A stretch of DNA of 22,490 nucleotides, taken from assembly GCA_018066065.1 (NCBI GenBank), contig JAGHSC010000052.1, forward strand, positions 1 to 22,490, read 5' to 3'. The notes below the pieces were generated by a model. The model was not told where the DNA came from and ran no database searches. It saw nothing but the letters and a program-made list of their open reading frames with translations. How positions within the stretch are numbered: the first letter of the stretch is position 1; the number at the start of each line of letters is the position of its first letter. The DNA comes from Candidatus Cryptobacteroides faecihippi (lineage in GTDB: Bacteria > Bacteroidota > Bacteroidia > Bacteroidales > UBA932). The position numbers were made by a program, and so were the translations under genes. Of this stretch, positions 15,865 to 22,490 are shown in pieces.

Positions 15865-17481
15865 TCAATACTTGAAAAGCACCTGGATGCAGTCATGGTC
15901 CATGAAGGACATCATGTTCGGAACGACATCGGATGACTCCATGTCGAATGCACCGACCTCCTCGGAGCTCCTGTTGCCAAGCATCACGGAACCATAGAAG
16001 AGCCTCTTGCAGCCATCCCACTCATCCGTCCTCGGGCAAAGGTCGAACTTGACAACGACCTCATCGCCATGCACGAAAGCCTTCCTCACGCAAAGCATGC
16101 CTTCGACGACCTCCGGAGTGACAGGCTCATCGTTGACAAGGATCTGGGTGTTGTCGACCCATGGAAGGTCAGGAAGCATGAGGGCATCGATTCCCGGCTC
16201 GTTCCTGTAGAACTTGAAGGCAATCTCTCCCGCAAATGGATATTCAGTCTTCTCGGTGACCTCAAGTCCTTCGGCACAGAGGGCTCCCTGCCTGTAGAAA
16301 GGCACATAGAGTGTGCTGCCCTTCACCGCCCATGAATATTCAGCCATCCTGGAGAGTCCCTCCGCGCCACGCATGGTGCAGCACCAGTGGGCTTCAGGAA
16401 TGGAGATGGTAAGGAAAGGATTGGCCTCTGACGGGCAGTTGTCGCAGCCGAAGCCGCCGTTGCTCCTCTGGGCATGACCAAGGGCATTGACCTCGATGAG
16501 CTCGGCCATGTCCCTGAACGATGGCTCCATGGTGGACCTCCAGAGCTCGAAGGCGACGATGTAGCTGTCCACGATGGCACATGGCTCTGTCCATGAGTCA
16601 GGACGGCCGAACCAGTTCAGGTTGGCATAGCAGCAGGTCATTCCCTCGCTCACATAGATCTGCCAGCGCTTGAGCACCTCATCCATCAGAGACTCGTCAC
16701 CGGTCATCTGGGAATACTTTATCAGGCCGCGGAGTGCGGAAAGGGTGGCATGGGTCTGAGCCTGGATTCCCACAAGGTCAACCTCGAGGAAGCGTGCGAT
16801 GAGTTCTTCGATGACAGCCTTGATTTCCTTGTCGGGAACGAACTCATAGGCATCGATGAGGCCTGCCATTCCGATGAACACGCAGCCGATGTCGGTCGAG
16901 AGGATCCAGTCACCGCACTGTCCGGCGATGGAGCCTGATGCCTCGCCTCCCTTGTTCGTCCTCTGCTCAGGAGAGATCGGATAGGAGGAGTACATGCCCT
17001 TGCCGGCGACGAAGAGATTCTTCGCAACAGATTGCACGCTCTTGAGGACCTCCTTGTCCCCAGTCCACCTGTAATACTCGCAGAGTGCACGGAGAAGCCA
17101 TCCATGGCCGGAGAGCTGCTGCTCATTGATCGCAGGCCAGTAGTCAGGGCCAAGATAGCCCTTGTCGTTGAACTTTGAAGGAAGGCTGTCGATGAGCATC
17201 GGAAGGAGCTCGGTTTTCTTGTAGATTGCCTGGGACTCGAGAGTGAGGCCGAGGATGGTCCTGCCGATGAAGTCACCCGGCCAGTCAAGGTCCTCGAAAA
17301 CATGAGGCGGCTGGTAGATGTCGTCCTGAAGCCTGTCAAGATTTGCATCAATCCTCTGGCGCAGAGGACCTTCCACAGCAAGCTGGGAAAGAGGGAACGT
17401 TGTGACCTTCTCCGGTCCGGATGAACAGCCGCAGAGAGCGGCGGCCAGGACTGGAAGGATGATTCTGTAAAGTTTCATCAT
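15865..17481 (-). CDS. GH127-like beta-L-arabinofuranosidase-family lipoprotein
   Basis: Exported 538-residue protein whose signal sequence ends at ALCGC with Cys19 as lipid anchor. The body resembles the (alpha/alpha)6 barrel of the GH127/DUF1680 family. GH127 enzymes use an unusual zinc site with a catalytic cysteine, bound as ExC plus a CC pair; here Glu299-Pro-Cys301 (SWTEPC) and Cys367-Cys368 (HWCCTMRG) fit that arrangement. The acid/base Glu is not obvious at the expected spacing, although Glu279 is nearby. GH127 members include beta-L-arabinofuranosidases, and one member in B. thetaiotaomicron acts on aceric acid of rhamnogalacturonan II, so the substrate is open. It is first in a pair with the GH106-like gene 25 bases downstream and diverges from the GNAT-like gene. 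A second ATG follows directly, so the start may be one codon later. Confidence 0.83.
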   Translation of the reverse strand: MMKLYRIILPVLAAALCGCSSGPEKVTTFPLSQLAVEGPLRQRIDANLDRLQDDIYQPPHVFEDLDWPGDFIGRTILGLTLESQAIYKKTELLPMLIDSLPSKFNDKGYLGPDYWPAINEQQLSGHGWLLRALCEYYRWTGDKEVLKSVQSVAKNLFVAGKGMYSSYPISPEQRTNKGGEASGSIAGQCGDWILSTDIGCVFIGMAGLIDAYEFVPDKEIKAVIEELIARFLEVDLVGIQAQTHATLSALRGLIKYSQMTGDESLMDEVLKRWQIYVSEGMTCCYANLNWFGRPDSWTEPCAIVDSYIVAFELWRSTMEPSFRDMAELIEVNALGHAQRSNGGFGCDNCPSEANPFLTISIPEAHWCCTMRGAEGLSRMAEYSWAVKGSTLYVPFYRQGALCAEGLEVTEKTEYPFAGEIAFKFYRNEPGIDALMLPDLPWVDNTQILVNDEPVTPEVVEGMLCVRKAFVHGDEVVVKFDLCPRTDEWDGCKRLFYGSVMLGNRSSEEVGAFDMESSDVVPNMMSFMDHDCIQVLFKY

Positions 17482-17489
17482 CAGATTTG

Positions 17490-17520
17490 TTTGAAGAGTA
17501 TAAATATACGGATAAATTTC
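17490..17520 (+). promoter_or_regulatory. Promoter of the GNAT-like gene
   Basis: TTTG at 17490-17493, a 19-base spacer, and TAAATTTC at 17513-17520 match the Bacteroidota -33/-7 arrangement (TTTG, TAnnTTTG with the last base changed). The expected start of transcription leaves a leader of roughly 25-30 bases before the ATG at 17554. A TATATTTA box on the opposite strand in the same spacer could serve the divergent GH127-like gene, but lacks a clear -33 partner. Confidence 0.55.
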
Positions 17521-17553
17521 CTAAATTGACACACCAAACCATACACAGACCTA

Positions 17554-18672
17554 ATGACACTGAAGGAAGTCACAAGCAGAAAGGACCTCAGGCTGTTTGC
17601 CAGGTTCCCGAACGAGCTCTACAAGGACAATGGATTCTTCGTTCCACAGATAGTTTCAATGGACATGGACACTTTCGACCCGGCAAGGAATGCCGCCTTC
17701 GAAGTGTGCGAAGGCAAGTACTGGCTTGCCCTGGATGATAAAGGAAAGGTTGTGGGAAGGATAGCCGGGATCATCAACCACCGCTACAATGCAAAGGTTG
17801 GGCAGAAGATCTGCCGCTTCGGATGGATCGACTTCATCGAGTCTCAGGAAGTCGTGCACGGACTGCTCGCCAAGGTAGAGGAATATGCTCGCGAAAAGGG
17901 CATGGAATCGATCGAGGGACCCGTAGGCTTCCTCGAATTCGATGTCTCCGGAGTCCTGGTGGAAGGCTTTGACCAGATCCCGACGGCCTACGGCAAGTAC
18001 AATGCTCCATACTATGAACCGCTGATCCTCAACGAAGGCTATGAAAAAGGAACCGACTTCGTTGAGTATCTGGTCACCGTGCCGAAGGATCTCGACAGGT
18101 TTGACAGGTTTGCAAGGATCATAAGCGAGAGGAAGGATGTCCATGAAGGGACCTACAGGAACAGGAAGGAACTGGTGAAGAAATACGCTGATGGGATCTT
18201 CGATGTCATGAACCAGGGATATTCAAGGCTGCATGGCTTCTCGGAGCTTTCAAAGAGGCAGTGCGAGGATCTCAAGAGGCAGTTCCTTCCGAACATCAAC
18301 ATCGACTACGTGTCCGTGATTGTCGACAGGAACGACAAGGTCGTGGCATTCGGCGTCACCATCCCATCCCTCTCCAAAGCGCTCCAGAAAGCCAGGGGAA
18401 GCCTCTTCCCTTTCGGCTTCATCCACATTCTCAGAGCCCTGAAGCACAACGACACGATCGACGCCCTTCTGATCTCAGTGCTCGACGAGTACAGGGACTC
18501 CGGCATCACATCACTGATCTTCTCGAAGATCGGACACGCAATGAATGCCAACGGAGTGAAGTACATCGAAAGCACAAGGGAGCTGGAGATGAACCACAAC
18601 GTCAGAAACCTGTGGGGCAGTTTCGAGAACAAGCTCCACAAGAGGGCAAGGCTTTACTGCAAGAGCCTCTGA
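17554..18672 (+). CDS. GNAT-superfamily acetyltransferase-like protein
   Basis: Cytoplasmic protein of 372 residues with no signal peptide. The N-terminal third contains a segment typical of GNAT folds: YWLALDDKGKVVGRIAGIINHRYN, then RFGWIDFIES and VEEYAREKGMESIEGPVGF, where an acetyl-CoA-binding loop would lie. The C-terminal half (VSVIVDRNDKVVAFGVTIPSLSKAL, then DALLISVLDEYRDSGITSLIF) looks like a second, related domain, so the protein may be a tandem GNAT. Related Bacteroidota proteins are usually annotated only as N-acetyltransferases or hypotheticals; the acceptor is unknown. It is a single gene with its own promoter and ends two bases from the stop of the convergent metX. Confidence 0.7.
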   Translation: MTLKEVTSRKDLRLFARFPNELYKDNGFFVPQIVSMDMDTFDPARNAAFEVCEGKYWLALDDKGKVVGRIAGIINHRYNAKVGQKICRFGWIDFIESQEVVHGLLAKVEEYAREKGMESIEGPVGFLEFDVSGVLVEGFDQIPTAYGKYNAPYYEPLILNEGYEKGTDFVEYLVTVPKDLDRFDRFARIISERKDVHEGTYRNRKELVKKYADGIFDVMNQGYSRLHGFSELSKRQCEDLKRQFLPNINIDYVSVIVDRNDKVVAFGVTIPSLSKALQKARGSLFPFGFIHILRALKHNDTIDALLISVLDEYRDSGITSLIFSKIGHAMNANGVKYIESTRELEMNHNVRNLWGSFENKLHKRARLYCKSL

Positions 18673-18674
18673 GC

Positions 18675-19691
18675 CTAAGGAAGAAGAGGAGTCATGATCT
18701 CCATCAGCTGCCCGCTCTCAAGCAGGAAGCCATCATGGCCGAAGTCTGATTTGATCACCTTGTAGTCGGCACCTGGGATCATCGCAGCCCAGCTTTCCAT
18801 AACACGGCTTGGGAAAAGGCAGTCGGTGTTGATGGAAACAACTGTTACCGAAGCCTTTATGCAGGAAAGGGCTGCTTCCACTCCCCCACGCCCACGACCG
18901 ATGTTGTGGGTGTCCAGGACATTGCACAGCGACCAGTAGGAATAAGCGTCATAGCGCTTGGCAAGTTTCTCTCCCTGATACCTCTCATAGGAAGCGACAC
19001 GGGTCGCGACCAGTGTGTCCGGGTCGGACTCGGACTGAGTCATTACATAGCCATCGTAGGACCTGTAGGAGATGAGAGCCTGCGCACGGGCGCACATCAG
19101 ACCCTTCTTTCCACCATCGAGACTGTCGGCAGTACGGAATGTCTGATCCGCCTCGAGTGCCATTCTCTGGGCCTCGACGGAGGCACCGAGCCAGGCAGAT
19201 TCACGGACATCCGTGGCCATGAGCATGACACGGCTGATGACATCAGGCTCAGTCACAAGCCACTCGGAAGCATGGAACCCACCGATCGAGCTTCCGATCA
19301 GAAGATCCACCCTGTCGATGCCTAGATGCTGACGCACAATTGAAAAGACCTTGACAGTGTCCCTGATCGTAAAGCCAGGGAAATCAAACTTGTAGGCCTT
19401 CCCAGTGTCAGGATCGACCGAAGCCGGACCGGAAGTGCCATAAGGAGTGCCAAGCATGTTCACGCACACGACGAAGTACTTCGCTGTGTCGATGAACTTT
19501 CCCTGCCCCACAAGCTGCGGCCACCAATCCTCAGGATCGGAGTTGGCCGTCAGGGCATGGCAGATCCAGATGACCTTGTCACCCTCTGAATATGCGGCCT
19601 TCGAAGTGTGGAACGCTATTTCCAGTCCGTCAAGCCTGCCACCCATCTCGAATTCGAACGTGCGGTCAAGCCTGATCTTGTTCTCTATCAT
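18675..19691 (-). CDS. metX: Homoserine O-acetyltransferase
   Basis: Transfers an acyl group from acyl-CoA to the hydroxyl of homoserine, committing it to methionine synthesis; cytoplasmic alpha/beta hydrolase of 338 residues, slightly shorter than many MetX proteins (350-380). The catalytic triad is visible: Ser135 in GSSIGG, Asp290 in INTDCLFP and His319 in FGHDGFLLE. Other family features are CHALTAN, NMLGTPYGTSGP, and SYRSYDGYVMTQ. The elbow normally reads GGSMGG, so GSSIGG is a mild variation. Whether acetyl- or succinyl-CoA is used cannot be decided here; acetyl is the default for this family. A promoter lies directly upstream and separates it from the GH36 gene. Confidence 0.93.
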   Translation of the reverse strand: MIENKIRLDRTFEFEMGGRLDGLEIAFHTSKAAYSEGDKVIWICHALTANSDPEDWWPQLVGQGKFIDTAKYFVVCVNMLGTPYGTSGPASVDPDTGKAYKFDFPGFTIRDTVKVFSIVRQHLGIDRVDLLIGSSIGGFHASEWLVTEPDVISRVMLMATDVRESAWLGASVEAQRMALEADQTFRTADSLDGGKKGLMCARAQALISYRSYDGYVMTQSESDPDTLVATRVASYERYQGEKLAKRYDAYSYWSLCNVLDTHNIGRGRGGVEAALSCIKASVTVVSINTDCLFPSRVMESWAAMIPGADYKVIKSDFGHDGFLLESGQLMEIMTPLLP

Positions 19692-19713
19692 ACTCGTGTC
19701 TGGTTAAGGGACG

Positions 19714-19744
19714 CAAATTTACATGATTTCAACGGGGAATACAA
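19714..19744 (-). promoter_or_regulatory. Promoter of metX
   Basis: On the minus strand: TTG (19744-19742), a 20-base spacer, then TAAATTTG (19721-19714), an exact -7 consensus, ending 22 bases before the metX ATG. A small hairpin (CGGGGA/TCCCCG arms at 19733-19738 and 19745-19750, 6-base loop) overlaps the -33 region and may help end the GH36 transcript. Confidence 0.6.
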
Positions 19745-19755
19745 TCCCCGGCAGC

Positions 19756-21747
19756 CTATCTTGCAACCTTGATGTGCCACAGAAGCGAGCTTCTCGGCTC
19801 AGCGAGAGTCATGGTCACACCTTCGGAAAGCTCCTTGCCGGTGGCAGTGAAGTTCCTGATGCCGTCGTCATCGGTGACAGTGTAGGTCTTTGCCGGATCG
19901 ACAAATGGAAGCTTGACAGTGTACGAAGCCTGCTCGCAGGTCTCCTGGCGGAATCCCAGGAGAATACCCTCCTCGATCTCAGGGTCATTGTAGGCAAAGA
20001 CAGTCCAGAGAGAGGTATCCTCCCTGCCGTGCCACTGGCTGAGCTCATAGAAGTCCTTGGTAAGCAGATGGTTGTTTGCCTTCCAGATGCCGCGGTTCCT
20101 TCTGTACTCGTCCATGTTGAGATTGACATTGTGTGAGAATTCTCCACCGGAATTCCAGACAGGAAGCAGGGATGCACGTGTGACATAGAGGTCAGGAGTG
20201 AAAGGAGTGTCCTCAAGCTGCTCCTGAGTCTCCTTGGTCGAGGAACCATGGAATGGTACCCACTTGTTGAAGCCGGCGCTCTGCTGGAACCTCATCGGGA
20301 CAGTCGTCCTGTCGAAATCCGAACGCATGAAAGGAATGCTCCTGCGGAGGGACTCGATGTCATTGCGCCCACCGCCGGAAGCACATGAGTCCAGGAAAGT
20401 GCACTTGCCGTTCTTCCTGCAGAACTCGATGATGCCGTCCCAGAGAGCATAATGTCCCTGGATGCACTTGTTCTCGTTGATTCCTGCGCGAGGAAGGCCG
20501 TACTTCTCCTCATCACGCGCGTCAAGAATCTGCCATGCAGCTGCAGGATCGGACTTGTTGTCCTCACTGTAGAGATCGACATCATGCATGCCGAGCATCC
20601 TGGTAATTCTCTCGAGAGTCCACGCAAGGCACTCAGGGTCACCGATGTTCGAGGTGATGCAGTGAGGGGTCTGGATTCCCCACTCAGGCTTGTAGCCATA
20701 GTTCTTCCAGAGGTTCTCGACATCCGTCACCCTCTCAGGCTCGAACCAGGCAAGGACCTTTACTCCAAGGGCATGGCATGCCTCGTTGGACTTGCGGAAG
20801 GTGTCTCCAGGCCACTTTGCAGGATCGATCTCCCATGAACCGGTCGTTGCCCACCAGTTTCCGTCGAAAGGAACTGAATTGCCTGCAGGGTCGGAATACC
20901 AGCCGGCATCGAACCAGCGGAAGTCCGGAAGATAGTTCTCATGCTCAAGGAACGCAAGTGTGCGAGGCCAGGTGTAGTAGGTCTCGGAGATCGATCCGTC
21001 AGTGTTCGGCAGTCCTGTGTCACCGGCAAAGCAAGTGGTACAGAATGGCTTGATGTCCTCTCCCTGCGCATTTGCCTTCGGAAGGTTGTACTTCATGAAC
21101 CACGCCCTCCACTTGTTGACGCTGACATTCTCGTCACGGCTGGCATAGTCCATCATGACGACAAGGCCGGTGCGGATCTTCTCGCCAGGCATCAGGACAC
21201 CCTTGAGGCCAAGGTTGGTCTGCGCGCAGACGGTCGTCACCTTTCCCTTCGAAGAGAACTTGGCCTCCCAGGTCCCGGCCCAGCCAAGGGCGATCCTGGT
21301 ACCGGCATCGCCGTGGACAAGGTCGAAGTAAGGGAACACGATGTGGGTGGCCCTTCCCTCGGTCGAGGTGAAGGTCACATCTTCCTTGAGAAGGTCGGTG
21401 CAGTACTGGCTGTAGTAGTTGATGTGGTCACCAAGACAGCCGCGGAGGACAGGAGATGCGCCCTTGAAGGTGGTCTTGAGCGCATAGACATTCTCAAGCA
21501 CCTTTGTCGGGGCCTCTCCGACATTCTCGAACCAGACGGTGTACTCGCTCTGGTTGAATTCGGCGTGGGAAGCCCTCACGACACTGACCTTGAGCTTCCC
21601 GTCGATGACTCCCTCGTAGCCCCTGTAGACCTTTCCGCCATAGGTAAACTCATAAGGAAGGCCGTTGGAAGCGGCATCAAGACCGGTGCAGACGCCCATG
21701 AAAAAACAGAGCGAAGCAATGATGTGGAAGATTGGTGTATGTTTCAT
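19756..21747 (-). CDS. GH36-family alpha-galactosidase, exported
   Basis: Retaining enzyme expected to release alpha-linked galactose from plant oligosaccharides. It has 663 residues with a Sec signal peptide ending near LDAA (residue 26), hence periplasmic or secreted rather than lipid-anchored. GH36 motifs appear in order: an N-terminal beta-sandwich domain, WFDAGWY (278-284), the helix-strand CHALGVKVLAWFEPERV (324-340), the nucleophile region YSEDN with Asp396, the substrate-binding CASGGGRND (455-463), and the acid/base region RSDFDR with Asp477. The usual nucleophile motif is KWDMN; here both the Lys and Trp differ, so the sugar specificity may differ. It lies 12 bases downstream of the lysoplasmalogenase-like gene and 64 bases upstream of metX. 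Confidence 0.9.
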   Translation of the reverse strand: MKHTPIFHIIASLCFFMGVCTGLDAASNGLPYEFTYGGKVYRGYEGVIDGKLKVSVVRASHAEFNQSEYTVWFENVGEAPTKVLENVYALKTTFKGASPVLRGCLGDHINYYSQYCTDLLKEDVTFTSTEGRATHIVFPYFDLVHGDAGTRIALGWAGTWEAKFSSKGKVTTVCAQTNLGLKGVLMPGEKIRTGLVVMMDYASRDENVSVNKWRAWFMKYNLPKANAQGEDIKPFCTTCFAGDTGLPNTDGSISETYYTWPRTLAFLEHENYLPDFRWFDAGWYSDPAGNSVPFDGNWWATTGSWEIDPAKWPGDTFRKSNEACHALGVKVLAWFEPERVTDVENLWKNYGYKPEWGIQTPHCITSNIGDPECLAWTLERITRMLGMHDVDLYSEDNKSDPAAAWQILDARDEEKYGLPRAGINENKCIQGHYALWDGIIEFCRKNGKCTFLDSCASGGGRNDIESLRRSIPFMRSDFDRTTVPMRFQQSAGFNKWVPFHGSSTKETQEQLEDTPFTPDLYVTRASLLPVWNSGGEFSHNVNLNMDEYRRNRGIWKANNHLLTKDFYELSQWHGREDTSLWTVFAYNDPEIEEGILLGFRQETCEQASYTVKLPFVDPAKTYTVTDDDGIRNFTATGKELSEGVTMTLAEPRSSLLWHIKVAR

Positions 21748-21759
21748 GATCGATGTGTT

Positions 21760-22476
21760 TTATTCTTTTGAATATCCAATTTCGTGGTGTGCAAGCGTTA
21801 CGGCAGCAGCCAGCTGCGCGTCGATGTAGGTGGCCATCACCCAGAACCCATGGTACGGCAGGGTGAAGACAGAGAACTGCCTCGAGGCGACCAGAAGGTC
21901 GGAAAAGGCAAACAGCGCGAAGGCAAGTCCAGTGAAAAGCATCAGCCACGACCTCTCCCTCACAGCAGCAGTCAAGGCCGCATGGATGAGGAAAGCAAAG
22001 GCACATGCATAGATGCAGACACAGATTCCCATGGCGCCAGGAATGCCCAGTGCAAGGGCGATCCGAATGAAAGCCAGCAGCATTACCGCAAGGAGAGCAA
22101 CGCTCAGAATCCTTCCGGAAGCGTTTCTGCCCTTGAACGGAGAAGGCATGGTGCAGAGGTAAAGGAAGTGTCCGATGAAGAATGCCGCCATGCCTGAGAG
22201 AAAGAACGCAGTACCGTCAAGCATCAGCAGGATGTCACCCAGGCACCCGAAGAGAAGAGCCGCAACGAGCGTCGAGCACCTGCGCGACCAGACGGATGAA
22301 CCCTTCAGGAAAAGGAATATCCCAAGTGCGAGGCTCGACATCAGGAGGGGCTTGGAGACAAGCATCATCCACCGCACGCCGATGAAGTTTCCCCAAAGGT
22401 TGAGGAGCGTTGCGGGAAGGAAGAGTCCCAGGATGACCAGCCTGACGGCCGTCTTGTATGATTTTTCAGATGCCAT
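21760..22476 (-). CDS. Lysoplasmalogenase-like membrane protein (YhhN/TMEM86 family)
   Basis: Inner-membrane protein of 238 residues with about eight hydrophobic spans. Family features visible are SKPL (41-44), LFGCLGDILLML with Asp81, FSDLLVA with Asp193, and the C-terminal PYHGFWVMATYIDAQ. The two aspartates match the acidic residues thought to be catalytic in TMEM86B/YhhN proteins, which cleave the vinyl ether bond of lysoplasmalogens. Whether this bacterium makes plasmalogens cannot be judged here, so the biological role is uncertain. The gene is complete; only 14 bases of upstream sequence are in the window, so its promoter is not visible. It is probably cotranscribed with the GH36 gene 12 bases downstream. 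Confidence 0.88.
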   Translation of the reverse strand: MASEKSYKTAVRLVILGLFLPATLLNLWGNFIGVRWMMLVSKPLLMSSLALGIFLFLKGSSVWSRRCSTLVAALLFGCLGDILLMLDGTAFFLSGMAAFFIGHFLYLCTMPSPFKGRNASGRILSVALLAVMLLAFIRIALALGIPGAMGICVCIYACAFAFLIHAALTAAVRERSWLMLFTGLAFALFAFSDLLVASRQFSVFTLPYHGFWVMATYIDAQLAAAVTLAHHEIGYSKE

Positions 22477-22490
22477 GGCTCAGATAGTTG

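Overview
The window looks like a chromosomal segment from a member of the Bacteroidota, probably an uncultured gut or rumen Bacteroidales. The evidence is the density of exported glycosidases with lipoprotein or Sec signals, short A/T-rich spacers with TAnnTTTG-type promoter elements, and protein families typical of that phylum. Genus cannot be settled from sequence alone. No rRNA, tRNA, CRISPR array, transposase or phage gene was recognised.

Layout. (1) 2-1324 (+): 3' two thirds of a glutamine-dependent NAD+ synthetase. (2) 1325-1953: a GC-rich, hairpin-rich non-coding stretch with degenerate ~132-bp tandem repeats between convergent genes. (3) 1954-7336 (-): a four-gene block read as DUF4832 barrel protein, GH42-like lipoprotein, inositol monophosphatase-family enzyme, then a divergent DAACS symporter. 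The middle two overlap as TGATG. (4) 7394-12633 (+): EamA transporter, ACT protein (UPF0237), a UPF0210/DUF711 gene broken by a one-base frameshift, and a GH78 alpha-L-rhamnosidase, ending at a perfect hairpin terminator. (5) 12705-17481 (-): a GH127-like lipoprotein followed by a GH106-like lipoprotein. (6) 17554-18672 (+): a GNAT-like protein. (7) 18675-19691 (-): MetX. (8) 19756-22476 (-): lysoplasmalogenase-like membrane protein followed by a GH36 alpha-galactosidase.

How the genes may work together. GH78, GH106-like, GH127-like and GH36 enzymes together suggest trimming of rhamnose-, arabinofuranose- and galactose-bearing plant polysaccharide side chains such as those of pectin. No SusC/SusD pair, sensor or sugar kinase lies in the window, so this would be an accessory depolymerisation island. 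The DUF4832/GH42-like/IMPase/symporter block is the best candidate for an undescribed system: two exported GH-A-like barrels, a translationally coupled phosphatase and a carrier lacking the residues that define acidic amino-acid and Na+ binding in its family. Its substrate cannot be read from the sequence.
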